Of a DNA stretch of 64,000 nucleotides, positions 28,807 to 38,068 are shown one piece after another. Within the stretch, counting starts at the first letter, position 1. Every line of letters starts with the position of its first letter. This DNA is from Micromonospora sp. HNM0581 (lineage in GTDB: Bacteria; Actinomycetota; Actinomycetes; Mycobacteriales; Micromonosporaceae), in assembly GCF_012726175.1 (NCBI RefSeq), contig NZ_JAASAD010000010.1:1-64000 (forward strand), in the 5' to 3' direction. The notes below the pieces were generated by a model. It worked only from the letters and a program-made list of their open reading frames with translations, was not told the origin of the DNA and did not search any database. The position numbers and the translations under genes were made by a program.

Positions 28807-31463
28807 CCCTGCCGGTGGACAGCCCGCCGACCCTGGTCACGGTGCTCACCGGGCCGGCCGGCATCGGGCGTACGACAGCCCTGTCGCGTCTACGTGACCG
28901 GGCCGGCGAACGTGGTGCCCCCACCGTCAGTGTGCGCCTCGCACCACCGGAGAATCAGCTGCCATTCCACCTGGTGAGCCGGCTGGTCGGGGAGCTGAGC
29001 CTCCTACCCACGGTGGAGCGGCACCACCGTTCGCCGACGGCTGAGTCCCCGGGCGGCGACGGCAGTGCGGCGGTGGAGCGGCAGGCGGTGATGTTGGCGG
29101 ACGGATTGGCGGCACAACCCGGCCTCGTCGTCCTCGTCGACGACGCGCAGTGGATCGACGACGCTTCGCTCACAGTGCTGGAACGGGCGGTACGGATGCG
29201 CCCCGACCCGGCGGTGCGGCTGGTCTGCGCGGTGCGTACTCCCGCCGGGCCGGCCGTGACCGGCCGGGTACTGCTCGATCGACTCCGCGCCGACGGCCTC
29301 GCCCGGGTGGTCACGCTGCGCCCCTTGCCGACCAGGGAACTGGACGGCGTGGTAGCCGACCTCCTCGGCGTGCCGCCGCATCCGTCGCTGCGCCGCCACC
29401 TGCGCCGGACCAGCCGAGGCGTACCGGCAGCGCTACATGTCGCCCTGGACGCCCACCGGCGCTCAGGCTCCGTGCGGGTGGTCGACCACCGGGCCCGCCT
29501 CACCGGTGCCGAGCCGACATTCGACCAGCCTGCGGTGCACGCACTCCTCGCCCCGATCCGGGCGCTGCCGACCCCTGCCTGGGCGGTGGCCAAGGCGGTG
29601 GCGGTGCTCCACCCCTTGGACGGTGCCGTGCCGGCGCTGACCGCTACGGCGCTCGACCTGACCCGGGAGGAGGTGGCAAGCGGACTGGCGGATCTCGTCG
29701 AGGCTCGGGTGCTCCGACTGCGCCGTCGGGACGGGCAGCTGACGTGGCGGTTCGTGGTGCCGCTACTGGGGCCCGCTCTCCGATCCCAGCTGGGTGCGTT
29801 CGAACGGCGGAGCCTTGCTCGCGTAGCCGTCGATGCGCTCTGGTCGGGTGTCGCCCACTGCGCTGACCCGGCTTACCTCGCCGACCGGTTGGCGGAGGCA
29901 GGCCGCCTGGCAGGTGGCGACCGGGTGGTCCGTGACCTGCTACGAGCCGGAACCACGGCTCCGGCGGCCGACGGGCTGGCAGCCGCCACCTGGCTCACCG
30001 CCGCCGTCGAACTGGCCGCGACACCGACAGAACGCGCGTCGGCGGTGCTCGCGCGAACCTCGGTCCACTGTCTGCGCGGCGATTTCCCCGCCGCGGGCCG
30101 GGACGCCCTGCTGCTGCTCGACCGCTACGCCGGGGACCTGCCGTCGGACAGGTGGCCCGAGCTTCTGCTCGGCTACCTGACGAGCCTGCGGGGGACCGGG
30201 GACGTCGAGGCCGTGCGACGCATCGCGGACGGCCAGTACGATCTGCCCGGCCCGGCCGGACCAGTGGCGGTGGCCCGTGCCGCGGCTCTGTGCATGCTGG
30301 GCCGCCTGGCCGAGGCGGAACGGCTGCTGGTCGACCTCACCCTGGACCGGGACGAGCCTGCGGCGGTGACCCTCCGGTCGGCCGTGGCGACGTTACGGGG
30401 CCGGCCCCTTCCTGCGGATCCGCCGGACCCTGGGCGGCACCCGCAACTGCCGCTGCTGGTCGCCACACTGGTCCGTGCGTCGGCGATGGTGGGCGACCCG
30501 GACGCCGCCGAGCGGGTGCTCACCGAACAGGCACTCGACCGGTCCCGGCTGCCTCAGCTCGACCAGGCGCTGCTGGCCTGGCCACGCGGCCGGTGGGACG
30601 AGGCGCTCGACCTGGCCGGGCTCAGCCTGGCCGACAACAGTGTGGGCGGTTTCCAACCCGGGCACAGCGCCCTGTGCCACGCTGCGGCGGTCAGTTATCT
30701 CGGCCGGGGTCGGCCTGCCCGGGCGCGAGCACTGCTGGCCGGGGCGCGCATCGGACAGCCCGCCCTGCCGTACCTGCTCGATCTGGCCGAAGCAGAGATC
30801 GAACGGGCCTTCGGTGCCGACGTGGCGGCGGCTCGGCTGGTGTCGGCAGGGCTGACCGGTGCGACCCAGTCGGGTGCGGTGCCGGGCGTGGCGGAGCTGT
30901 GGCTGCTGCACACCGAGCTGGCGGTGGCTCGCGGAGACGGTGACGCCGCACGGCAGGGTGTCGACGAGACCGGCCGGCTCGCCACGGCGACCGGCTCGGC
31001 GTACGTCACCGTGCACCATCTCCTCGCCCGCGTTGCCGCCGACCGGTCCGGTACGGCGGCGCAGGAAGCGGTGAGTATCGCCCGTGAGCTGGGCCAGCCG
31101 TTCCTGCTGGCCGGCGTGGCGCAACGGGCGGCCGTTGTGGGTGACGACCCCGCCCCGCTGCTCGGGGAGGCGTACGAGCTGTACCGGGGCCTCGACGCCG
31201 GGCTCCACCGGTGCTGGATCCGCAAGCTCATGCGGGCGCACGACGTGCCGGTACCCGGGCGCGCCGAGACGGTCGTCGAGAACGAACGCCTGCTGGCCAC
31301 GCTCGTCGCCGAGGGCGCCTCCAACCGGGAGCTCGCCACAGTACTGCGGACCAGCGAGAAGAGCGTCGAGGGGCGGCTCAGCCGACTGTTCGCCCGGACC
31401 GGATGCCGGTCCCGGGTCGAACTGGCCACCGCCGTCATCACCGGCGACTACCAACCAGAATGA
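28803..31463 (+). CDS. Large LuxR-family ATPase regulator with variant Walker A
   Basis: 886 residues, starting at the GTG of a GTGA overlap with the upstream ATPase gene, so translation is probably coupled. The N-terminal NTPase region has a Walker A-like [11 protein letters not shown] in which the invariant Lys is Arg, and a Walker B region [15 protein letters not shown] long helical middle (AQ-, AE- and LL-rich, TPR-like) leads to a C-terminal LuxR helix-turn-helix ([18 protein letters not shown]). That end is strikingly similar to the regulator at 24923, so the two are probably related. It matches the LAL family in length and layout. The Arg substitution predicts weak or absent ATP hydrolysis. 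Confidence 0.85.
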   Translation: MTLPVDSPPTLVTVLTGPAGIGRTTALSRLRDRAGERGAPTVSVRLAPPENQLPFHLVSRLVGELSLLPTVERHHRSPTAESPGGDGSAAVERQAVMLADGLAAQPGLVVLVDDAQWIDDASLTVLERAVRMRPDPAVRLVCAVRTPAGPAVTGRVLLDRLRADGLARVVTLRPLPTRELDGVVADLLGVPPHPSLRRHLRRTSRGVPAALHVALDAHRRSGSVRVVDHRARLTGAEPTFDQPAVHALLAPIRALPTPAWAVAKAVAVLHPLDGAVPALTATALDLTREEVASGLADLVEARVLRLRRRDGQLTWRFVVPLLGPALRSQLGAFERRSLARVAVDALWSGVAHCADPAYLADRLAEAGRLAGGDRVVRDLLRAGTTAPAADGLAAATWLTAAVELAATPTERASAVLARTSVHCLRGDFPAAGRDALLLLDRYAGDLPSDRWPELLLGYLTSLRGTGDVEAVRRIADGQYDLPGPAGPVAVARAAALCMLGRLAEAERLLVDLTLDRDEPAAVTLRSAVATLRGRPLPADPPDPGRHPQLPLLVATLVRASAMVGDPDAAERVLTEQALDRSRLPQLDQALLAWPRGRWDEALDLAGLSLADNSVGGFQPGHSALCHAAAVSYLGRGRPARARALLAGARIGQPALPYLLDLAEAEIERAFGADVAAARLVSAGLTGATQSGAVPGVAELWLLHTELAVARGDGDAARQGVDETGRLATATGSAYVTVHHLLARVAADRSGTAAQEAVSIARELGQPFLLAGVAQRAAVVGDDPAPLLGEAYELYRGLDAGLHRCWIRKLMRAHDVPVPGRAETVVENERLLATLVAEGASNRELATVLRTSEKSVEGRLSRLFARTGCRSRVELATAVITGDYQPE

Positions 31464-31470
31464 GAGAGCG

Positions 31471-32298
31471 ATGACCGTGCCCGGACCGTCCGACGATCGC
31501 ACTGCCGGCGGGCAGCCGACCCAGGAGCGCACCACCGAGTGGCTGGCCGCGTTCACGCCGGGCGGACAGCCGGCGCCCGTGGAACCGGATCCCCGGCGGG
31601 ACCGCCGTACCCTCAGTGTGCCGCTACGCGCGGCGGTCGCCGCGGCCGTCCTGATCGCCGTCGGCGGTGGTGCGTACCTGGTCGGCGGCGACCGGGAACG
31701 CCCGGCCGGTCCGGCGCGGGATGCCACCGCGCGGGAAGCGGATCCCGTCGCGGCGGAGCCGTTCGTCGTGGAGACGACGGCGAGTCCGGTACCCACACCG
31801 AGCATCAGCGCCACGACGGCCAGCGCGGCACCGTCGTCCGCCGCGTCGCGGCCGACGACCGCGACGCCGACGGTGAAGCCGGCGGGAACACCGACCGGGC
31901 GGGCGAATCCGACCCGCCGCAACCTTGCTCTGGGCCGACCGGTTGTCGCCTCGACGGTGGAGGGACCGGCCTGGTCACCCGAGCACGCCGTCGACGGTGA
32001 CCCGCTGACCCGGTGGTCGAGCGCCTTCGCCGACCCGCAGTGGATCGCGGTCGATCTCGGTGACGAGTGGCGGCTGACCGAGGTCCGGCTCGTCTGGGAG
32101 CGGGCCCACGCCACCCGCTACTCGGTGCTGACCTCCCGTGACGGCCGATCGTGGTCCACGATCCACACCACGAGTGTCGGTACCGAGGGGCCGGTACGGA
32201 TCGACGCGGGCTCATCCGTCGCCCGCTACGTGCGGGTGTCCGGTCTGCGCCGGTCCGGTCACTACGGCTACTCGCTCATCGAGTTCGAGGTCCGGTAG
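31471..32298 (+). CDS. Membrane-anchored F5/8 type C (discoidin/CBM32-like) domain protein
   Basis: 275 residues from ATG 31471, 7 bp after the preceding stop. A short cytoplasmic N-terminus (about 50 residues) leads to one membrane segment (AAVAAAVLIAVGGGAYLVGG), a Thr/Ser/Pro/Ala-rich wall-spanning linker and a C-terminal discoidin-like domain (about 145-275). That domain has the typical pattern NLALGRPV, HAVDGDPLTRWSS, QWIAVDLGD, VLTSRDGRSW and RYVRVSG...FEVR. Such domains bind glycans or other surface ligands. A type II orientation with the lectin outside is inferred. Its last 31 bases overlap the convergent gene 32268-33101. Confidence 0.87.
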   Translation: MTVPGPSDDRTAGGQPTQERTTEWLAAFTPGGQPAPVEPDPRRDRRTLSVPLRAAVAAAVLIAVGGGAYLVGGDRERPAGPARDATAREADPVAAEPFVVETTASPVPTPSISATTASAAPSSAASRPTTATPTVKPAGTPTGRANPTRRNLALGRPVVASTVEGPAWSPEHAVDGDPLTRWSSAFADPQWIAVDLGDEWRLTEVRLVWERAHATRYSVLTSRDGRSWSTIHTTSVGTEGPVRIDAGSSVARYVRVSGLRRSGHYGYSLIEFEVR

Positions 32299-33101
32299 CG
32301 GCGCCAGGAACGCCCGGAGGCTTCGAAGACCCGGGTGATGGGTACCCGCCCGAACGCCCGGCGGGGCAGCATCAACCCCACCCCGCTGGCACGCAGGTCG
32401 GTGATGCGGGAGCGGACCGACGTCAGCGTCGCGAGCCGGGCCGCGGTGGCCGTCACATCGATCGCGTACCCGGGCTCGACCCGGAACCGGATGAGTCGGT
32501 GCCCCGACCGTACTCCCGGGCGACGGGCGAGGATCGGTAGGAAGTCGCCCTCCGGCGGACCAGCCACCACCGCGTACGCGGCCGACGTTCTGCGGGGCCA
32601 CCGCACCACGTCGTCCGGTAGGCCGTCGGTGCCGTGTCGTGCGCCGCCGCACCGGAGCATCAGCGGTACGACGGGCAGGCTGGTCCGGCTGGCCTCTCCG
32701 GAGCCGTCCGACGGGTGAGCGCCGATCAGACGTACCCGGTCCAGCCAGCCGGCGGGCAGCAGGTATGCGCCGGGCGCCCCGGACAGGTGCTGAAGCTGCG
32801 GAGGGAGTTTGCCGTCCAGACTGGCCAGATGGACCGCGGTACCCGGCTCGGCCTGGATCTGGATGAGGTGGTCGCCGGAGCTGGACTGGCCTGCTTGCTG
32901 TGCGTCCAGCCAGCCGACCAGACAGAGGGCGGCGCTGGGCAGCCCTTCCACCGCGACCTGAGCGGGTGACCAGGTGCTGCGGAGGTGCAGTCGGAGTGGG
33001 CGCGGGTTGAGATGTGGCCGGTCCGGCAGCCAGGGCAGCCCGGACCAGTGGTTCGGTGGTTCCGGCCCGTCCTGGGCAGGACGGTCGTCGAGCTTCACCA
33101 C
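32268..33101 (-). CDS. Hypothetical protein, paralogue of the C-terminal half of 34640-36928
   Basis: 277 residues from GTG 33101, with GGAGG (complement of 33108-33112) six bases upstream. No known family was recognised. It aligns along much of its length with the C-terminal half of the product of 34640-36928. Shared blocks include GAYLLPAGWLDR/GVYLLPGGLLDR, GTDGLPDD/GIDGLPGD, GHRLIRFRV/GYRLIRLSV, AIDVTATA/AIDIGATA and a final VFEASGRSWRR/VLTAGRFGWRP. No signal peptide or membrane segment is evident, so it is probably cytoplasmic. It is divergent from 33181-34650 across a 79-bp gap that should hold both promoters, and convergent with the discoidin gene. Confidence 0.75.
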   Translation of the reverse strand: MVKLDDRPAQDGPEPPNHWSGLPWLPDRPHLNPRPLRLHLRSTWSPAQVAVEGLPSAALCLVGWLDAQQAGQSSSGDHLIQIQAEPGTAVHLASLDGKLPPQLQHLSGAPGAYLLPAGWLDRVRLIGAHPSDGSGEASRTSLPVVPLMLRCGGARHGTDGLPDDVVRWPRRTSAAYAVVAGPPEGDFLPILARRPGVRSGHRLIRFRVEPGYAIDVTATAARLATLTSVRSRITDLRASGVGLMLPRRAFGRVPITRVFEASGRSWRRYRTSNSMSE

Positions 33102-33180
33102 TGGTTACCTCCGGTCGTGCGGGTGCAGCCGTCCCATCGGTCCCACGACGGATCGGGTGGCTGACCTGTTCAGGACCTCC

Positions 33181-34650
33181 ATGACGTCGCATGACTTCGG
33201 GGTCCGGTGGACGAGCCGGACGATCTCGCTGAACGCGGCAGCGGGATCCTTCGTCGTTACGGGTATGCAGGAGATTCGCCAGGGCAACGGGACGGCCTGG
33301 TGGCGGGGAGTGGCTCTCGCGGTGGGGCTCGGACTGCTTGTCGTGGGCGGCGGAGTCGTTCCGGCCGTAGCCGCATCGGCTCCGGTCGGTTCCGCGCGAC
33401 CGGTCGTGGCGGCCACGGCCCAGACGGAACCGGTGGGGCTGGCCCGGCTGGATGCCGCGCTTGTCGAGGTGGCCGGCATCTGCGTGGCGGTCCTGCTGTT
33501 CGTCGCGGCGGCCCTGGTGTTGCGCGGTGGCCGGTCACGTCGTGACCGGTACGAACAGGCGGCGGAGGTTTGGCCGGCCGACGTCCCTGAGCGCTCCGAC
33601 GTCGCCGAGCGGTCCGTGGCGCCGCCGTTGTCCTTCACACCGGGGCGGTCCGTAGCGCCGGATCCGCGAACCGCACCGGCTGACGGGCAGGTTCCTGGAT
33701 CGGGCAGTGCGCGGGATCGGACGCTCGCCCTGGCGACGGTGCAGCCGCTGGCCGTCGCGCCGCCACCCAGGTCGATCCGGCCGGCTCCGGTGGACGTCGA
33801 GCCACCACCGCGGCGCGTTCCCGGTCCGAAGCCGGACAATCTCCAGCCGCAGCCGCAGCCGCAGCCGCAGCCGCAGCCGCAGCCGCAGCCGCAGCCGCAG
33901 CCGCAGCCGCAGCCGCAGCCGCAGCCGCAGCCGCAGCCGCAGCCGCAGCCCCAGCCCCAGCCCCAGCCCCAGCCCCAGCCCCAGCCGCAGGAAGGGGTGC
34001 CCGGGCTGTCGCCGCTGGTTCCGGTGTCGGCACGACATCCCACCGAAGCGATACCGAAGGGTGAGACACCCGACGAGGTCCCGCGTCCCGAACCGGCCGG
34101 TACCGAAGCCGTCCACGAAATCGCGGTGGACCTGCGAGCGGGAGCCCTCGCCGTCGAGGTTTCGCTGACCGGGGACCGAGGTGCCTCTCCAGCACCACCC
34201 TTCTGGTGGCGTGCTGCCGGACAGGCACCGCCGGTAGGCACCGTGCTGGTCGTACTCGGTGAGCGCGACAACCGCCGCCTCTTCGCCGACCTGACCCGCT
34301 GCCCGGACGTGCTGACCGTCCGGGGGGCAGACCCGGACTGCCGGCGGTACGCGTTGCGACTGGTCCGGCAGGTCCTCGCAGCCGGCGGCGACGTCACCGT
34401 CGTCGGTGACGTCCTCGGACCGGCCGTACCGGCGGGTTGCAGACACACGCCACGGCTGTCCGACGTCGAGCCGACGCCGGCGCCCGGCATCGTGATCTGT
34501 GACCGGCTCACCGGAGGTGACGGGTACGTCGCCCGTCAGCTGCGTGTCTCCGGCGGACTGGTGCCGGTGGTCCTGGGCACGGCTCCGGCGTCCCGCTGGT
34601 CGGTCCGACTACCGGAGAGCAGCAACCGGGACAAGCGTCATGACCACTGA
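33181..34650 (+). CDS. Membrane protein with long Pro-Gln repeat
   Basis: 489 residues from ATG 33181 (AGGA at 33172-33175). ATG 33265 would give a more classical signal-peptide start (MQEIRQGNGTAWWRG...), so the start is uncertain. A hydrophobic segment (ALAVGLGLLVVGGGVVPAVA) is followed by a second (AGICVAVLLFVAAALVL). Then come a charged/Pro-rich region, 24 uninterrupted PQ dipeptides, and a compact C-terminal domain of about 150 residues (VLVVLGERDNRRLFADLT, GDVTVVGDVLG, VPVVLGTAPASRWSVRLP). That domain superficially resembles nucleotide-independent relatives of FtsK/EccC-type domains, but I cannot assign it. The gene overlaps the next one by 11 bp, so the two are probably co-translated and may act together. 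Confidence 0.75.
   Translation: MTSHDFGVRWTSRTISLNAAAGSFVVTGMQEIRQGNGTAWWRGVALAVGLGLLVVGGGVVPAVAASAPVGSARPVVAATAQTEPVGLARLDAALVEVAGICVAVLLFVAAALVLRGGRSRRDRYEQAAEVWPADVPERSDVAERSVAPPLSFTPGRSVAPDPRTAPADGQVPGSGSARDRTLALATVQPLAVAPPPRSIRPAPVDVEPPPRRVPGPKPDNLQPQPQPQPQPQPQPQPQPQPQPQPQPQPQPQPQPQPQPQPQPQPQPQPQEGVPGLSPLVPVSARHPTEAIPKGETPDEVPRPEPAGTEAVHEIAVDLRAGALAVEVSLTGDRGASPAPPFWWRAAGQAPPVGTVLVVLGERDNRRLFADLTRCPDVLTVRGADPDCRRYALRLVRQVLAAGGDVTVVGDVLGPAVPAGCRHTPRLSDVEPTPAPGIVICDRLTGGDGYVARQLRVSGGLVPVVLGTAPASRWSVRLPESSNRDKRHDH
33847..33990 (+). repeat. (CCGCAG/CCCCAG)n microsatellite encoding (PQ)24
   Basis: Twenty-four perfect in-frame hexamers: seventeen CCGCAG, six CCCCAG and a final CCGCAG. They encode an extended Pro-Gln rod. 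The blockwise codon switch suggests two separate slippage expansions. Length variation between strains would change the linker by two residues per unit without breaking the frame. Confidence 0.95.
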
Positions 34651-36928
34651 ACCGTCGCCACCGACGAGAGCGCCCACACCGGGCGGACCGCCCGGGGGGC
34701 GCCACCGCCGGGCAGCCGAACCGATGGAGCCGCTGGCCGGAACGGGTCCCGCCGAGGTCAGGTCACCGCGGCCACGAATGGTGACCACCACTCGGTCGGT
34801 ACCGGGTCTCGTCGTCCTGGGCGCAGGTGACCGGTCGGCACCGGGCGGGCCAGGTGGTGGGCTGGCACCGGGCAACCCGGAGCTGACCACGATCGCGGTG
34901 TCGGTCCGAGGCGGCGGTTTCGTCGTCGGAGACTCCGTCGGTGCCGCCGAGCCGATGGGAGGACGGCAACTCGCCGCGGCCCTCGCCGGCACTCCGCTGT
35001 ACGGCGGGGAGGCCCGCATGTGGCTCCGATGGCCCGACGATGCCCGCGAGCGGGAAACGCTACGCCAGAACCTGGTCGCGCTCGCCGCTAGTACCGGGGT
35101 GGCCGTCTGGGCGCCGGAGCCGGGTGCGGGAGCCGTGGTCCTGTCGAGCTGCGGGGATCTCGGCGCCGTCGGTCCGGCCGGTGAACCCGCGACCTGGCAG
35201 GTGTACCTGCCACCGGAGGCCGGTCCGACCCGTTTCCGCTCCGACCAGGACGGCCGGCTGTCTCCGGTGGGGGCGGCGGGTGTCACCACATACCCGGGGG
35301 TACCGCTGGTGAGCGTGCCGGCCGAGCGGCTGCGCGCGATGGCGGCGTACTACACCCGGCTGCGTGAGCAACGGGGGCTGTTCCGTGTCGACCTGACCCT
35401 GCTCGACGACGGCCGGTGGGCGGCGCAGCATGCGGGTACCGCCCCGCACGCACTGGGGCCGAGGACGTTGGAACGGGCGTTGCGGGACGCCGGCTGGCGA
35501 GGGGAGGACCTGGTACTGCTCGCGAGCTATCCGGAGCCCGTAGCCGAAGGGCTGCGCCGCTACGGCAGCCCTCTGGTGCGACGTCTGCGCGCCGGTGTCT
35601 GGATGCTGCCACCGGAGGCCCGTCTGGCGACAGCCGACGGTGCTCCCCGCGCAGTGGACCGGGCGGGCCGACCGGTCCACTGGATGCGGCTGGACGCCCA
35701 GGGACCAGCGAGTGTCTGGCGTAGCCACGACGGATTGCTCGTCGAGAACCGGCAACCGCCGGCCACGGAAATGCGGAGACCGGTAGACCGGCGTCCGCCG
35801 GCAACGGGTGCGCAACGGCCCGGACACCGGCCACCACCGGCAGCCGGTGTCCTGCGGCCCGAGGAGCGGCGCAGGGCGGACGAACCACCGCCCCAGCCCG
35901 CACCGGCGATCGTGGCGGCAACCTGGCCGGACCTACCGTCCGCGCCGCCACCAGAACTGGTGACGGCGCGGCGCGGCCCGGTACACGGCATCTACTGGAT
36001 CACCGACCGGCCGAACGTGAACGCCGAACCGGTCGACCTGTACGTCAGGTGTGACTGCCCGCCGAGCCGGGCCGTGGACGACGGTGTGCCCACGCCGCAC
36101 CTGTTCCTCCTCGGCACCCTGGCCCCGCCGACACCCGAGGAACTCGGCAACGACCAGCATCTGCTGCGGGTACAGGTCGCACCAGGCGGTGCGGTGGACC
36201 TGTCCTCGATAAACGTTCAGGAGCCACCGGTGGTGCAGGCGCTGTTGTCGGGCCGGTCGGGGGTGTACCTGCTGCCCGGCGGGCTGCTGGACCGGACCAG
36301 TCTGTCAGCCGGACACGCGGTGGCGGCATCGGGACGACTCGTCCAGACCGATCCGCTTCCGGTCGGGCGGGCTCTGCGGCTTCGGTGTGCGGGGGCCGAG
36401 CACGGCATCGACGGGCTTCCCGGGGACCTGCCCCGGTGGCCCTGGGAGACCGAGGCGTTGGCCTGGGCGTTGCTGCCGGAGGACGGCACCGGCCCGACGG
36501 TCGGTGCCGGATCGGGTGCAGTAGGAAAACTGCTGGCCAGCGGTGCCGGGGACAGTGGCATGGGCGGGGCGCTTGTGCTGTCCCGTAAACGGCCACGGTT
36601 GCGGGCCGGGTACCGGCTGATCCGCCTGTCGGTGCCGTGGCGGCGGGCCATCGACATCGGGGCGACCGCGGAGCAGATCGGTGAACTCACAACAATCCGA
36701 TCTGCCCTGCCCGACATGCTCGCCGCGGACATCGAACTGGTGCTACCACGCGACGAGTTCGACGACGTCGAGGTGGTGCGGGTCCTCACCGCCGGGCGGT
36801 TCGGCTGGCGGCCGGTGAACGGCGAGTCGGCCCGACCGGGCGGCCCGACCGGCGAGACACCCCGCGATCGGCGCCCCGACGCGTCGGATCCGGCAGGGGT
36901 GTCTGGGCCCCACTCTGGGTCCTGCTGA
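34640..36928 (+). CDS. Two-part hypothetical protein of the giant-protein island
   Basis: 762 residues from ATG 34640, overlapping the previous stop by 11 bp. The first half contains an alpha/beta domain (SVRGGGFVVGD, TGVAVWAPEPGAGAVVLSS, WQVYLPPEAGPTRF) and a segment ending near VWMLPPEARL. A Pro/Arg-rich linker (about 410-470) joins it to a second half homologous to the whole protein of 32268-33101 (HGIYWITDRPNVNAEPVDLY, GVYLLPGGLLDRTSL, HGIDGLPGDLPRWPWE, IELVLPRDEFDDVEVVRVL). No membrane segment or enzyme motif was recognised. The duplicated domain and the position between the ATPase genes and the wall-protein genes suggest a structural or assembly component, but this is inference. Confidence 0.78.
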   Translation: MTTEPSPPTRAPTPGGPPGGRHRRAAEPMEPLAGTGPAEVRSPRPRMVTTTRSVPGLVVLGAGDRSAPGGPGGGLAPGNPELTTIAVSVRGGGFVVGDSVGAAEPMGGRQLAAALAGTPLYGGEARMWLRWPDDARERETLRQNLVALAASTGVAVWAPEPGAGAVVLSSCGDLGAVGPAGEPATWQVYLPPEAGPTRFRSDQDGRLSPVGAAGVTTYPGVPLVSVPAERLRAMAAYYTRLREQRGLFRVDLTLLDDGRWAAQHAGTAPHALGPRTLERALRDAGWRGEDLVLLASYPEPVAEGLRRYGSPLVRRLRAGVWMLPPEARLATADGAPRAVDRAGRPVHWMRLDAQGPASVWRSHDGLLVENRQPPATEMRRPVDRRPPATGAQRPGHRPPPAAGVLRPEERRRADEPPPQPAPAIVAATWPDLPSAPPPELVTARRGPVHGIYWITDRPNVNAEPVDLYVRCDCPPSRAVDDGVPTPHLFLLGTLAPPTPEELGNDQHLLRVQVAPGGAVDLSSINVQEPPVVQALLSGRSGVYLLPGGLLDRTSLSAGHAVAASGRLVQTDPLPVGRALRLRCAGAEHGIDGLPGDLPRWPWETEALAWALLPEDGTGPTVGAGSGAVGKLLASGAGDSGMGGALVLSRKRPRLRAGYRLIRLSVPWRRAIDIGATAEQIGELTTIRSALPDMLAADIELVLPRDEFDDVEVVRVLTAGRFGWRPVNGESARPGGPTGETPRDRRPDASDPAGVSGPHSGSC

Positions 36929-37018
36929 GTCTTCCGGCTCACGCCTCCCGGCAGTGGGCGTCGTTAGCGTCCGTCGCGAAAGGAAGACGCTGACAGCCTG
37001 AACGGGAGAACGGCGGCG

Positions 37019-37564
37019 ATGACTGCTTGTGTGGCCGAGCGGACCGATACGGACGTAGCTGTGGAGCGCCGGATGTCGGTGATCGCCCGAGCGAACACCC
37101 AGCCGCTTCTCTTCTTCCTGCTCCGGTTGACCCGGGGGCAGTACGAGCTTGCCGAAGATCTGCTTCAGGAGACCATGCTGCGGGCCTGGCGTCGGCTCGA
37201 CGAACTGCCCGACGATCCGGTAGCGGTCCGCCGTTGGTTGTTCACCGTGGCTCGCAACCTGGTGGTCGACACGGCTCGGGCACGCCTTGCCCGTCCCGCT
37301 GAGGTCTACGGCCTCGACCTCGACTGGGTACCCTCGCCCGAGGACCCCTATGAACGATTGGTCGATCGATACGCGCTCGACGGGGCGCTGCGGAACCTGA
37401 GCACAGAGCACCGTACGGTTCTGGTGGACCTCTACTACGGCGAGGCGACCGTGGCGGAGGTGGCCGCGCGGATGGGCACCCCAGAAGGCACCGTACGGTC
37501 CCGTTGTTTCTACGGGTTGCGGGCCGCACGCGGCATCCTGGACGGCGAGTCCCCGGACGCGTGA
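37019..37564 (+). CDS. ECF-type RNA polymerase sigma factor
   Basis: 181 residues from ATG 37019, with GGGAG (37004-37008) upstream. Region 2 is clear (YELAEDLLQETMLRAWRR, RRWLFTVARNLVVDTARAR), and so is region 4 (LSTEHRTVLVDLYYGEATVA, AARMGTPEGTVRSRCFYGLR). No anti-sigma factor is adjacent. The nearest partners are the two minus-strand receiver proteins, the first of which overlaps its 3' end by 55 bp. It may direct transcription of the island; no autoregulatory promoter could be picked out with confidence. Confidence 0.92.
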   Translation: MTACVAERTDTDVAVERRMSVIARANTQPLLFFLLRLTRGQYELAEDLLQETMLRAWRRLDELPDDPVAVRRWLFTVARNLVVDTARARLARPAEVYGLDLDWVPSPEDPYERLVDRYALDGALRNLSTEHRTVLVDLYYGEATVAEVAARMGTPEGTVRSRCFYGLRAARGILDGESPDA

Positions 37565-38037
37565 CCGTCACCGGAGTCGGGCGCCGTGGCGTCGTCTGCC
37601 GGCCCGCAGGACGCACGGTCATCCTTGGCGTCGCGCAGCGCCGAAGCGGCTACCGCAGCGGCGACGGGAGACAGCCAGCCCAGACCGGACGCGACTGCGG
37701 TCACCGCCGAGGCCAGATCGGAGGGCTCGAAGTGGCCGTGGACGAGCAGACCCCGCACCGGGGTACGCAGTAGCAGAGCGACAAGCGCCCGGTGCTCGGT
37801 CCGCCGGGTCATCATGATCAGCGACGATCGATCTGCCAGTTCGTTTACCTGGTGGAGGTCTCTGGTTGCCCGGTTGTCCAACAGTGTCACTGTCGGGCTC
37901 AGGCGGCGGGTGAGCGCCAACGCCTGACGGGCGTCACCGGCGAGACCCACCACCTCGATCTGGCTGTGGTTGCTCAGCGCGGCTCCGATCACTGCCCGCT
38001 CAGAAGGATGTGGATGTACGATCAGAACGCCGATCAC
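37510..38037 (-). CDS. Degenerate receiver-domain protein without output domain
   Basis: 175 residues from ATG 38037. It is a clear paralogue of the receiver domain encoded at 38069-38725 (VTLLDNRATRD/VTLLDHRMPIAD, LLVHGHFEPSDLASAV/YLVHGEFEPVELLRAV, GWLSPVAAAVAASALRD). The acidic pocket is lost (HPHP in place of DDNP), although the central Asp of LLDN remains. The conserved Lys is His, as in the neighbour, and there is no helix-turn-helix: the tail is Arg/Asp/Ser-rich. It is therefore probably not phosphorylated and may act by protein-protein contact, for instance with its paralogue. It lies 31 bp downstream of the full regulator on the same strand, and its 3' end overlaps the sigma gene. Confidence 0.78.
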   Translation of the reverse strand: MIGVLIVHPHPSERAVIGAALSNHSQIEVVGLAGDARQALALTRRLSPTVTLLDNRATRDLHQVNELADRSSLIMMTRRTEHRALVALLLRTPVRGLLVHGHFEPSDLASAVTAVASGLGWLSPVAAAVAASALRDAKDDRASCGPADDATAPDSGDGHASGDSPSRMPRAARNP

Positions 38038-38068
38038 CTCAACATGACGGTGCGGCGGCCCTGCGCGT

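Noticed and set aside
30393..32114. 573-codon minus-strand frame
   Set aside because: Antisense to the LuxR ATPase regulator and the discoidin gene, both of which have clear domains.
33105..34511. Minus-strand frame with a long Cys-Gly repeat
   Set aside because: It is the antisense of the Pro-Gln repeat gene; the repeat translates as CG dipeptides by chance.
36929..37018. ECF-type autoregulatory promoter before the sigma gene
   Set aside because: No convincing -35/-10 pair could be picked out by eye in this short gap.
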